A DNA stretch of 64,000 nucleotides from Bacteroidota bacterium (GTDB taxonomy: Bacteria; Bacteroidota; Bacteroidia; AKYH767-A; OLB10): NCBI GenBank assembly GCA_016714535.1, contig JADKDR010000017.1, positions 1 through 64,000 on the forward strand, given 5' to 3'. The notes beneath the pieces are model-generated. The model was not told where the DNA came from, searched no databases, and saw nothing but the letters and a program-made list of their open reading frames with translations. This document shows, piece by piece, positions 26,217 to 36,393 of the stretch. The position numbers were made by a program, and so were the translations under genes. Each line of letters opens with the position of its first letter. Position 1 is the stretch's first letter.

Positions 26217-28220
26217 TTAATTTTGTATAATTAGTTTTTGTCCGCTCACAAATTTATCATTTTTGTACAAAGTGATTTGATAAATGCCATTGGCAAGGTG
26301 AGATAAGTTTATTCTTGATTCCACTGAATTTGCTATGTGCTTATACAATTGTTGTCCAACCATATCGGTAACCATAATTTTATTTGCCACTTTGCTTTCA
26401 TACACATTTAGTTTCAAATTGAAATTGCCATTGCTTGGGTTGGGTTCAACAACAAAAATATTTTCAACAATTGAGTTTGATAAGTTTTTGCTTATCAATC
26501 TTGGTGTCTTATTTCCAATTGGCATTATATGATGTTTGAAGTTTCCCTCATTTATTTTCATCAACAAATTTTCTGCTAAGTTTGAAACCAATGTTTTGTT
26601 GTTTACAATATTATGCAGCGTATTTTTATCATTAGCTGTTACACTTGAAAGCTGGTTTTTGCTTTGTGCAAATCCAATCATAAAAGTATAATAATCAACA
26701 TAGTCAATATCAGTTTTTGATTTTAATGATGTTAATGTGTTTTGTGCATGTATAAAATTATTTTGAGCAATATAAAGGGGAACCAACAATTTTTTTGCTT
26801 CGCTTGTATTCAATTTTGATAAATATTCAATCAATAAACTATCGGTACCAGTAGTATCTTTGGCTGCATACTGCATTATTAAATCGTTTATCATGGCTTG
26901 CTTTTTGGTTGGGTCTTGTTCATTGTCAATTGCCATTTTCAATTGGTCGCAGGGTAATGTTGGGCAGGGGTCGTCAATTGTGCATTGGTCTTCTGTTAGA
27001 GGATTTCCACCATCTTGTATTCCTACTCCTAACCCAAACAATATAGGGCTGCTACATTGCGGGTAAGTGGCAGCCATGCTTGTATTATTAAACACAAAAT
27101 AATTAAAAAGATATTCGCTATAAATATGGTCTTCGCCATTGGGGCATATTACAAATTCGGCAAAGGTGTTTTGGGGGCGAATGTCTTGTGTTTGTGTCCC
27201 CGTCCCTTGGTCTTGCAGCACGCCAATATTATTTTTTTCTAACACTGCCCATGCATGTGCCTCGTGGTTGGTGTAGGTATTGCAGCGTATGTCAAGCTGT
27301 GGGTTGTCGCCTTCGGCTTGGGTGCCAATTACGGTTTCATCAAAGATATTATGGTCTATTGTGCGGCCCCAATTAGCACTGTTGGTAGCAACTACACCGT
27401 AGTTGGTTCCGTGGTTAGGTACCCAGTTTGGGTCACCAATAAAGTGGTTGTCCTGATTTATTTCAAATAATCGGCTACCATCCATCCATACTCCAAAGCC
27501 TGGGTCGGTATCGCCTCGTGGTATGTTAAATACTCTGTTGTTATGTATAAATGATATTGGTGCTGAATTAAGATATACACCACCCCAGCAACGGTCAAAT
27601 ACATTATGAGTAATAACATCCGGACTAAACGTAATACCTGTAAACCAGCCATCAATGCCGTGATAGAGATTGTTAAAGTGATTACCTTGGTTGTTTATAG
27701 CAAAAGCTCTAATGTTGGCATCAAATGCAGTTATGCCAACCCCACGGTCTTCGTAATTAAATCCTCCATGGCCATTGAAGGTATTATTTATAATGTCCAC
27801 ATCTCTTACATCCCACATACTTATAAATTGAGTGGTGCCGTCACCATTGTAGTACGAGCCCGGTAATGAGCCGGTGCATTCAAATAAGGAGCCATTTATA
27901 AAACTTAGGTTGGATTGCTGCGTATATGGGCCAAAATGTATGCCACGCCTGTTTTGTAAAAATTGTGTACCAGGGAAAGTACGTACTATTCCTCCACATT
28001 GTCCACGATGGATTTATTACCTTATACGGTATTCCGTCCACATTCAATGGATTGCCTGGTATTAAAGGATTGGTTGGATAAAAATCTGATTTCATCCATT
28101 CTATGCCGGGGGCATCCATCGTTTGTGCTACGTTTCGCTTAAATGGAAACTGTAAAATTGCGAGCAACATTAATCCAATGATTAATTGTGAATTGTACAG
28201 TGTGCGGTGTTTGATTTCAT
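26217..28220 (-). pseudogene. Right-handed beta-helix surface protein with T9SS sorting domain, N-terminus broken by three frameshifts
   Basis: 533 residues are open from 27818 (NNTFNGHGGFNYEDRG, NVFDRCWGGVYLNSAP and similar turns of a parallel beta-helix, residues ~1-190), followed by a Cys-rich stretch, a helical segment (~290-400) and a type A sorting domain (VVEPNPSNGNFNLKL ... GIYQITLYK). Upstream, restoring one base at each of 28215-28217, 28022-28023 and 27989-27990 gives a clean beginning: a signal peptide MKIKHRTLYNSQLIIG... then NVEEIVRTFPGTQF and RRGIHFGPYTQQSN leading straight into the long frame. All three breaks are single A/T losses on the coding strand. Likely an adhesin or polysaccharide-acting surface protein of ~670 residues; intact in the cell if these are errors. 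Confidence 0.72.
27216..27325. repeat. Direct repeat copy 2 of the beta-helix segment
   Basis: Partner of the repeat at 24505-24614, inside the beta-helix gene. Confidence 0.85.
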
Positions 28221-28383
28221 AATAGGAAGTTTTTAAAATTATTGATTAAAAGTAAGTAAAAGTTTGATACCATTTACTATCCCATGAAAATAAATATGTG
28301 ATTTTCATACTATTAAGTTGAGCCGTTGTTGGAGTATTTTCAAACCGCCCAAAATTTTAAAATTTGTTGAGCCCCCTTGTATT

Positions 28384-28475
28384 CAACCCTTTCAGAGTTT
28401 TAGTCCTTTTATTTCATTACCCCACATTGCATTCGGGGTTATTCGTATTAAGGCCCTTCAGGCTTTAATTTATTG
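28384..28475. repeat. REP-like palindrome cluster
   Basis: Successive short hairpins: CAACCCTTTCAGAGTTTT (degenerate), TACCCC...GGGGTTA enclosing ACATTGCATTC (28419-28442), and AAGGCC-CTTCA-GGCTTT (28450-28466). The pattern of alternating CCCC/GGGG and CCCTTCAGGG-like stems joined by TATTCGTATT resembles intergenic REP elements that I associate with Bacteroidota. No RAYT-type transposase is in the window. Confidence 0.5.
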
Positions 28476-28649
28476 TATGATCCAATAACAATATGGGTGT
28501 TGATTTATTTTTATTCTTAGTACGTATGTTGCAAGTTTATTTCTTTTTTACAAAGTACTTTAATTGCAAATGTTTTTACTATGAGGTTACCATACCACTT
28601 TCATTGTCGACTACACGCTAATCCAAGTAGATAATAGTTTATAAAATTT

Positions 28650-28815
28650 AGAGCTTGCTTAAATTTTATCTAATTGTTTTATTATGTCAAATTTTCCGTT
28701 TATCTGCGTTATATTTTTTGCCTTTAGGACGCAGGCTATAGGCTGCAAAATATGCCTTGCTAAACAAAAAATTTGACTATAATAATTCCAAAACATAAAT
28801 TTTAAACAGGCTCTT
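28650..28815. repeat. Long imperfect inverted repeat, possible MITE
   Basis: Left arm 28650-28695 (AGAGCTTGCTTAAATTTTAT ... TCAAATTTT) and right arm 28766-28815 (reverse complement AGAGCCTGTTTAAAATTTAT ... TCAAATTTTTT) match over about 46-50 bases with several small differences. The ~70-base centre itself has paired bits (TATTTTTTGCC, GGCTGCAAAATA). No coding capacity. Fits a miniature inverted-repeat element or a very long RNA hairpin; no target-site duplication was verified. Confidence 0.55.
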
Positions 28816-28902
28816 AAAAAGTCATCTTGTTTATGGTTGGCTCAAAAAGTATTGTTTGAAAATTAATTAAAAAGAACTTTTACTTTTAGCAGCAACGAAT
28901 TT

Positions 28903-31900
28903 CTATTCATCTATCCCGAGATATTTTTTTATAAACTCATTTTTCTTGCGTTCGGTACTTAGCATGTATTGATAGTCGGGCATGTCATCCTTGCCTTTGC
29001 TGTAGCGGTTTTTTTCTTTTTCGTTTGCTATAATCTCATTGAACTTACTATCGCTGCTTATAGCCTGCATTACTCCGCGTTGGTAGTTGAAGTAGTACCA
29101 GGTATTGGCATCTAATTCAAAATAAAAACTGAATACATCGGCACCTTTTTTCTTTTGCAAGTCGCAGTACCCTGTTACCATGCGGCTTACAGCATTTTTA
29201 TAAACAAAGCCTATTCCAATTTGTCCGGTGCTTTTGAATGTATTGGTTTCGGGGTAATACACTAATTTTATATCAGATAAGATGATGCTGTGTCGCAATT
29301 CATCGGGCACACGCTTGGGTGTTCCAAATTGTGCAATTTCGCTATTTACCTTTTCCCATTTTTCTTTTCCTATCAGGCGGGTCATGCTTTTGCCATAGAT
29401 GGGGCGTGCATCATTCGTGGCCTTTAGGTTGCTATACGAAGCAAGTACATCATTCATGGCAGATAATGCTTTGTCGCTAAACATAAAATCGAGGTCGAGC
29501 ACTGCATCAATTTTAATCGAATCGTTTTCAAGATTTTTTCCAAACTGCCAACCACATTGACTTTGAATTGTCCATGCTTAGTCGTGTATCAATGTAACCC
29601 TCACCATATACATGGCATGTGGTAGCATTCAAACTTAGGTATGCATCCGAATCGTTTACAGGTGTTATGCGATACTCGGTAGTTGCATTGTCATAAGATA
29701 GTACACCGGCAGATGAGAGTATTTCCTCATCTGATTTTTTGCGTTTTTCAGTAATGAAGGTTGCATACACACCATCACTATCATTGGTAAAACAAAAACC
29801 ACTAAACAAACTTTCCCTGGTTTCGTTTACCGGATTGCGCACGGGTATCGATACACCTTTGGGATCTATATCGCTGGCAAAACTAAACCAGGCACTTCCA
29901 ATTTTTTCGCAATTGTGTGAGAAGTGTGCATAGCCATCAAAGAATAGTGGCTCCTTGGGCGCACGAATTTTTACCTGCCCTTTGAAATTTGTATTAGGTG
30001 CAATAACAAAGTTTGCCGTATCATCTACCAGACCAAAGGCATAGGTTGATTTAGAGGTGTCAATGCCGATGCGTTCAAGATGAATGAGGTGCTTATTATT
30101 TGCTTGGTCGGTGTATTCATAATCACCGGTACCCTCGTATCGCTTGCGCGATGCTATATCGATGCTTGCATTTACAAACGTGTGGTATTTGGTAGTCGTA
30201 TTAGCAATAACCATTGCATTTTGTAGTGTTTGCATCTTTGCACCTTTTTCAACTACTACTTTACCACCATAGGGCTTTACCTGTGCATCGCCAGTAAGTA
30301 CTTCTTTTACATCTGTACCACGCATATTGTAATCAGCAAGGCTGTAATTGAGCCATGGCGAATTCCAGCGCAAGGAGTCTTGTAATGCATGTACTAATGT
30401 AAGAGGCCCCATCTTTTAAGTCAGATTTAAACTGTAGCTCGCGTGCAGTTATGTCCCAATCAAATTTTTCGATATTGCTGGTGTATTGATTAGCCGGAAA
30501 ATCAACACGGCTGCGCGCATCATTAGCTTTGAATTTTCCGGTCTTGCTATTCAAATCTACTTGTGCATTAATATTTCGTGCATCAATAGCGAATGTGCCT
30601 TCGTCATCACTCTTTAATCGGAAGCCTGAGGAGTCGGCACCAAATCGTGATTGTTCAAAATTGAAATCGCGCGATAGCAGTTGAGCATCGTAGAAGCCCG
30701 CTGTGCCATAACCGCCAAGCCCCTTTGGGGCAAGGCGCAGGCTGCCATCAAGATAAACTTGCTTGTCATACAAGTCAAAATCTTTTTCGCGCTTATGTAT
30801 ATCCATGTAATCTTTTTTAGGAACCCAAACTACATCTACATTATTTGCTTTTACAGCAGGATAATTCTTCTCGCGTCTGATTTCAAAATCATTAGCATCG
30901 GCAAGGGTACTGTCAGGAAAAAAGTAAATGTGATCGGAAATGGTTTTGCTGCTTAAGTAATCGATGTTGCCTTTGCCTTCAAGTCCTTTGTTGCTTAATT
31001 TCAACTTATTGGTAAATGTGCCTTTACCCTCATATGCCTGCATGCCTTCGGGAGGAGTGTCCATTTCAAATCCTAACGAATAATCTTCCTGCACCAGCAA
31101 CGATTGTTTCATATCGGGAAAAATGTTGCTTACAAAAGTCCCTTCAAAGCGGACATCTTCTTTGCGCACTTTATCGGTACCACGCATTTCAAAAGGCTCA
31201 ACTTTAAAATAAAATAAATCGCGTTTGTAAACGCCTCCAAATACATTGGGATTATCCCAATACACATAACTATTGCTGGTACAAGTAAAGAGTGGATAAC
31301 TAGGCGCTCTTTTAACACCCGATTTATTTTCAAGACTATCGATAATTATTTCTCCACTTATTCCTTTGAGATAATTTTGTACTGCTATCAAGGGATATTC
31401 ACCATTGGCATCCGGAATTTCTCCCGGTACCTTTATGCGCATACTGTCTATATCATTCAGTTTTATTTTAAAGTCATCATATAGGAATTGAAAATTATTG
31501 CCATAAAAATCGAGACGACCTGCACGCAATCTCCCTTTGTATGAGAAATCGCGATTGCTACGCATCAATACCTCCTGATCGCTTGGAACAATAAACACAT
31601 TATTGGAGTCGCTCAACACCACATTGGCAACACCTCTGATGCGCAAATCAAAATTTAGCAGATTAATACTTGCATTGGGCAACTTGGCAATTTGCGATTC
31701 AACTATAATTCCATCATAGTCTGTTTTGTTGCTAAATGCTTTGAGGTAGTAATATAGTTTATCTTTTATTGTGGCTTTGTCTGTTTTAAAATCAAATGAT
31801 AGGAATCCATTATTGCTTAGATAAAGCAACATGCCTCGCACTTCGCTTGGTTGCATGCGCATTTCTTTTGCAAGATCTTCGGTCATCACATAATCGGTGC

Positions 31901-33296
31901 CATACTTTTGTGCAAACTTTTTTACCACATACAAAGGCGATTCATCATTAATGCTTTGTATTTTTTTAAACCGATTCTCGCTGAAGTAATTTGCCGATTC
32001 AATTCGCATTTTACTTTCACCCTGTCCCGAGCCCATTTTCATATCAATTATGGGGTCATCAATTTTCCAGGTAAGTTCTTCCAGATAAATATCAACATCA
32101 TGATACGAATCGAAAAACGGACTTTGTTGCGCACCACGAGTATCACGTATTACCGTAATTTTTTTATCCTTATTAATGTATTTGAAATTTGTGCCGGGAT
32201 GCACAATGCTATCCAATATACCCGGCAAGGAATCAACCTCCCAGTAGATGCAGATGGACGCATTTTCGCTGGCTACACGCTCTGGCGTGATGAGAAAAGA
32301 TTTGGATGAGGCTACAAAAAATGGCTTATCTTTTCTTTTGAAAATAAGTTGCGCATTCTGCACATCATTTCCTGCTCCAATCATTTTGCTACCCCTCATG
32401 TCAAAGCCTCCTTTATATTCCGCATCTTTAATTAAGTTGGTTATTTCTATCTCTCTGGTATAACTTTGGAAGCGTGGGTACGAAGCATTGTCTGTATCGC
32501 TGTTAGCAATAATTTTATCGAGCATAAGCCCTTGCAGTACATTCGAAAAATATTTTTATGATAAAAGCTCACACTGTCGGCAGTATAATCCGAACCGGTC
32601 ATGTCAATGGTGTAAGTGGAAAGATCGCAGTAAACATCAGTTGGCGAAAGACCAGCGCGTTCCCAGGTAATGCGGGCTACCCGTGCCTCGCCACAGGCGA
32701 AGGTTGGGATAATACGCTCCGAGGTTTTTTAAAATAAAAGAGCTGTCGCCTTTAGCATAGCATTGTAAGTTTAGCGTTGGATATACTATTTTGGGTAGTG
32801 AGTCAAATTCAAATGAATAGTTTGTGTTATCTGCAGCCCAGCGTACCGAATTACTTTCGTAGAGGGAATTTTTTGCAAAGAATACAAAGCAGTTTTCAAT
32901 AAAATCGCTGAACTTACGCATCGTACCTAACGATGATTTTTCGAGCGCAAGATGCCAGTTCTTAAAATCGGTAGGTGTTTTGCCGCCTTCGGCAAAACCA
33001 ATAAGTGCGCGCATGTAATTTGAAAAATCCGGATTGGGTTTCAATCTTTTTTTAAGCATCAGGTTGGTAAAGTCGTAAATGTCCCTTTGCTGTGCCGGTG
33101 TAAATCGCCCTTGTTCCCACAAGGGTAAAAACTTATCCATGATATCATCTGCCTCTTTCTTAATTCCCAATTCAAGAAATGCCTGCATTTCTTTGGGAAA
33201 CTTAACTGCATCGGGTGTAAAGCTTTTGATAGATTGGGCATGCACCACCATAGTCATCCAGATGAGCAGCAGCCCGGTAAATATTGAACGTATCAT
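28903..33296 (-). pseudogene. Very large secreted protein of unknown function, split into four frames
   Basis: Four successive frames (33296-32637, 32525-30333, 30412-29528, 29502-28903) read as one protein of ~1460 residues. It starts with a signal peptide (MIRSIFTGLLLIWMTMVVHAQ), then a helical region of ~170 residues, then ~1200 residues of repeated beta-strand units (for example GFDMRGSKMIGAG, GEARVARITWERAG, LDGSLRLAPKGLGGYG) and ends with YYFNYQRGVMQAISSD and a basic tail. Breaks at T6 32725-32730, A5 32546-32550, ~30405-30410, ~29570 and T6 29534-29539 are each healed by one or two bases and give continuous protein text, such as NVVGSLEKNLENDSIK. I know similar huge hypothetical proteins from the phylum but no assigned function. 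The strand-rich repeats suggest a periplasmic scaffold or an outer-membrane assembly factor; that is speculation. Confidence 0.65.
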
Positions 33297-33399
33297 ATTT
33301 TTATATTCAGAATAGAGATGTGACTCCTATTGAAAAGCCTTTGTTACAATTAATGCCCTCGCGTTATTTAGAAATTTTTGATTTTAATTCTTAAAAAAA

Positions 33400-33489
33400 T
33401 TAGAACTCAATTTGACTAAATACAATATGCCCTAATTGTGAAGCAAGCATCAACAGTATGCAAATTAATATTAAAATAACCGTTAACAT
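33400..33489 (-). CDS. Possible 29-residue hydrophobic peptide
   Basis: ATG at 33489 to TAA at 33400 encodes MLTVILILICILLMLASQ and a short tail. It could be a small membrane protein, but an AT-rich spacer can produce such a frame by chance and no ribosome site or partner supports it. Confidence 0.2.
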   Translation of the reverse strand: MLTVILILICILLMLASQLGHIVFSQIEF

Positions 33490-33616
33490 TCAACTTTAAC
33501 GAAGTTGTACATAGATTGTGAAAAACTTTTTATTGGCCATTTTTTGCATGGCCTTGTCTCAGATGCAGCATAGAAACCTATTTGGGCATATCGTTTTAGC
33601 ATAGGATAAAAAAATA

Positions 33617-33641
33617 AGGCCACTTACTTAGAAGGTGGCCT
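33617..33641 (-). terminator. Terminator downstream of the DUF5074 gene
   Basis: Stem AGGCCAC / GTGGCCT of seven perfect pairs, followed on the minus strand by TTATTTTTTT. A further hairpin CCGGTCATGC / GCATGACTGG at 33664-33686 stands directly after the stop codon. Confidence 0.8.
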
Positions 33642-33690
33642 CAGCGAAGTGCTATTTATTTTACCGGTCATGCTTTGCATGACTGGCTTA

Positions 33691-34980
33691 TTATTGTTTT
33701 GTAAATCTGAAAACAGAGGCGTTTTTGTTTTCAATAGAAACCGTGTATATACCCGGTGCCAAATGGGCAATTGAAATAAACGGGTCTTGCTCATTCAATT
33801 TTTTAGTAATTAAATTTTTTCCTGTCACATCACATACCGATACCGTTACATTATTGGTAATGCCGTTTATCTTGATTACATCACTAGCCGGATTTGGAAA
33901 TAAGGAATATGAATTTTCAACACTTTCATTAATAGAAATAGCGCCTGTATAATCTATAACGATGGTGCCCGGTGATACAGAAACAAAAAATGAATCTATC
34001 ATACCTCCGGTTGCATAGTCATAAATGTAAACCTGGCCATAGTTGACAAAGTCGGTGTTGCCGCTATAGAGGTAATTATTAACCTTATCGAAAGCCATTC
34101 CATAAATGGATCTGTTTACACTTAAAGTAGTGGTGGTGCTTTGTTGACTCAAGTCGAATTTCTTTATTGAATTTTCGCCCATTACCTGATAAGCAATTTC
34201 ACCCTGAGTAGGCGAAAACACGCTCGATGCACAGCCGCTGCTCACGTTGAGTTTGGTGGTTTGGGGCATTTGATTTACTAAATCTAAACTACTAACAGAG
34301 GCATTGGTGAAATCTAAATTATTAAGCGTCACAATTTGATTGTTCGTTTGGTCTAGTGCCAAATAATCCGGATTCAACCCATCTGGCCCAAGGTCAATTT
34401 CATTAACATAGGATTGTAAGTTTAAATCGACCACACCAATTTTTCCTACATAGTTGGGAAAAAAGAATGCATTGTTGAGTGCAATGTAAGCTTTGTCATT
34501 TTTCACGGCAATTCCTTCGCATGTAAAGGCAGGACCTGTCATATTATTCAACTCATATATAAAGGCAAGATTGTTTTTATCATAAACCTGAAAATAATTA
34601 TTTGCAAGGCCAACATCGCCACGTGTACATAGTAATTGATTGTTCCATACATCCATTTTACGAATACCATCTATGGGAGTAAAATGTGTTTGCGTATGGT
34701 TAGTTTTATCAAAACGATAAATACCATCTGAAGCTGCTATGTAAATTACATTTCCTTCAATAATTAAGTCAGAGGCAAATTGGGCATTGGCAAAAGTGGC
34801 AAAAGTGGTATAGTTTTTTGTTATCGGATTATAATAGCCTGCGCTGGGTGCAGTTACAATGGTGCTCGTATTCCAATCATAGTATCCCTCGTTAAGCACA
34901 TATACATTTTGTACGGTTAGCTGTGCATGTGCTGCTAGTGCTATTAAACATGCAAATAATAAAGAGGCAATTTTTTTCAT
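33691..34980 (-). CDS. Secreted DUF5074-like beta-propeller with T9SS sorting domain
   Basis: 429 residues. Signal peptide (MKKIASLLFACLIALAAHAQ), then VQNVYVLNEGYYDWNTS, the typical opening of DUF5074/YncE-like surface propellers, followed by blades such as NVIYIAASDGIYRFDK, DKAYIALNNAFFFPN and NYLYSGNTDFVNYG (to ~residue 335). The C-terminal ~80 residues are a type A sorting domain (LFPNPASDVIKIN ... VTVSVCDVTGKN ... APGIYTVSIEN). Exported by the T9SS and probably surface-bound. No enzyme motif is seen. A -7 box lies 23 bases upstream and a terminator downstream, so it is monocistronic. Confidence 0.85.
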   Translation of the reverse strand: MKKIASLLFACLIALAAHAQLTVQNVYVLNEGYYDWNTSTIVTAPSAGYYNPITKNYTTFATFANAQFASDLIIEGNVIYIAASDGIYRFDKTNHTQTHFTPIDGIRKMDVWNNQLLCTRGDVGLANNYFQVYDKNNLAFIYELNNMTGPAFTCEGIAVKNDKAYIALNNAFFFPNYVGKIGVVDLNLQSYVNEIDLGPDGLNPDYLALDQTNNQIVTLNNLDFTNASVSSLDLVNQMPQTTKLNVSSGCASSVFSPTQGEIAYQVMGENSIKKFDLSQQSTTTTLSVNRSIYGMAFDKVNNYLYSGNTDFVNYGQVYIYDYATGGMIDSFFVSVSPGTIVIDYTGAISINESVENSYSLFPNPASDVIKINGITNNVTVSVCDVTGKNLITKKLNEQDPFISIAHLAPGIYTVSIENKNASVFRFTKQ

Positions 34981-35285
34981 TTTGTTTTGTTATGTTTTTT
35001 GTGCAAATGTATAAACACACTTAAATTAACCTAAATAAAACCTTTTTTTTTCAATTATTAACTACACGACTATAGTTTCAGGCCTATTTGTTTGGAGAGA
35101 TGTTGAAATTATCGAAGTTCAGTTTAACAAGGATTTGGGTTACCATGTTTTTAATTGCTGCTTATTATTTTTGAGGCAAAAATTTCAAATAACCCGAATG
35201 TTGAGTTTAGGCTGTAAAAAAAGCATATCATGCTTATTGATGGAATTTTGTCAGATAAGGCGATGGATTTACTTTATAAAAATAT
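34981..35285. other. Intergenic stretch without a gene
   Basis: About 305 bases holding the DUF5074 promoter at its left end; nothing else recognised. A rightward frame here overlaps the end of tsaD and looks spurious. Confidence 0.5.
35004..35011 (-). promoter_or_regulatory. Promoter -7 box (TACATTTG) of the DUF5074 gene
   Basis: Minus-strand TACATTTG 23 bases before the ATG; no clear -33 element. Confidence 0.5.
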
Positions 35286-36316
35286 TTACAATTTATCAAA
35301 ATCCAAACGGGCACTGGCTGCAATATTCTGGCTTGCAAAACTTTTCGATTTAAGTTTATAATAGCCTGCAATAGCAATCATGGCAGCATTGTCGGTGCAG
35401 TATTCAAAAGGGGGAATAAATACATTGAGATTAAGCGCAGCGCCCGTTTCGGTCAAGCGGCTTCGCAGGTAGCTGTTAGCCGAAACTCCTCCAGCAATTG
35501 CAATATCGCTCACGTTATATTCTTTGGCGGCTTTAATAAATTTATCGAGCAAAATTTCGACAATCGTGTGTTGTACCGATGCGCATATATCATCACGGTT
35601 ACTTTCAATAAAGTTGGCATCGGCTTGTTGGTTTTTATTAATAAAGTTGAGAATGTTTGTTTTTAATCCACTAAAACTAAAATCGAATCCGGCAATGGAT
35701 GGTTTGTTAAAAGTAAACTTAAGAGGATTTCCTGTCTTGCCATATTTGTCAATTAAGGGGCCACCGGGGTAGGGCAGGTGCAATATTTTACTCAACTTAT
35801 CAAACGCCTCACCGGCAGCATCGTCTAAGGTTTGGCCAATTATCTCCATGTCAAAATAATCGCGCAGCAAAACCAATTGGGTATGTCCGCCTGATACGGT
35901 AAGGCACAGAAAAGGAAACTGTGGAGTACGGTCATCGCTATTTTTTTTAATAAAATGAGCAAGAATATGAGCCTGCATGTGATTTACTGAAATAATAGGA
36001 ATGTTTAGTCCCATGGCCATTCCTTTGGCAAAACTGCTGCCTACGAGCAACGAACCCAACAAGCCGGGACCTTGCGTAAATGCAATGGCTGAGAGCTGTG
36101 ACACTTTGATGCCTGCACTCTTCAAAGCTGCTGTTACTACTGGTACAATATTTTTTGGTGCTCGCGCGATGCCAGCTCCGGCACTACACCTCCATAAGCT
36201 GCATGTACACTTTGATTGGCTATAACATTGCTCAGGATGCTTTCATTACGGCATACCGCAGCCGATGTTTCGTCACACGATGATTCTATTGCCAGTATGT
36301 AATTCTCGTTAACCAT
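35286..36316 (-). CDS. tsaD: tRNA N6-adenosine threonylcarbamoyltransferase, frameshifted
   Basis: Transfers threonylcarbamoyl to A37 of ANN-decoding tRNAs, with TsaB and TsaE; near-universal and essential in most bacteria. N-terminal frame: ILAIESSCDETSAAV, then GGVVPELASREHQK. The second frame continues with ALKSAGIKVSQLSAIAFTQGPGLLGSLLVG, the metal-binding HMQAHILAHF, SGGHTQLV, PYPGGPLIDK, AGGVSANSYLR and the CTDNAAMIA end. The break is at the T6 run 36151-36156: with seven A on the coding strand the text reads HQKNIVPVVTAALK without a gap. All catalytic motifs are present, so a consensus error is far likelier than a pseudogene. The ATG at 36316 is used. Divergent from tamB with 77 bases between. 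Confidence 0.93.
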
Positions 36317-36393
36317 ATTTTGCAAAACTAATTAATGCCTAGCTCATTCAAAAATGAACCGCTAAATTGTACTTTAGCCAACCGTTTTAAAAA

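Larger units (their letters stand above)
28221..28902. other. Long non-coding stretch with REP-like hairpins and an inverted repeat
   Basis: About 680 bases without any credible gene on either strand. It contains a cluster of short palindromes (28384-28475) and a long imperfect inverted repeat (28650-28815), listed separately. Confidence 0.7.
33297..33690. other. Non-coding stretch with hairpins and a possible tiny ORF
   Basis: 394 bases between the giant protein and the DUF5074 gene. Contains hairpin GGCCAT/ATGGCC at 33535-33553, the terminator and hairpin of the DUF5074 gene, and a 29-residue hydrophobic frame, listed separately. Confidence 0.5.

Noticed and set aside
35135..35353. Rightward 72-residue frame between the DUF5074 gene and tsaD
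   Set aside because: It overlaps the tsaD end on the other strand and has no recognisable content or promoter.
35286..36325. Programmed ribosomal frameshifting in tsaD or tamB
   Set aside because: Runs differ from known slippery heptamers, direction varies, and tsaD is not known to use frameshifting; consensus error is the simpler explanation.
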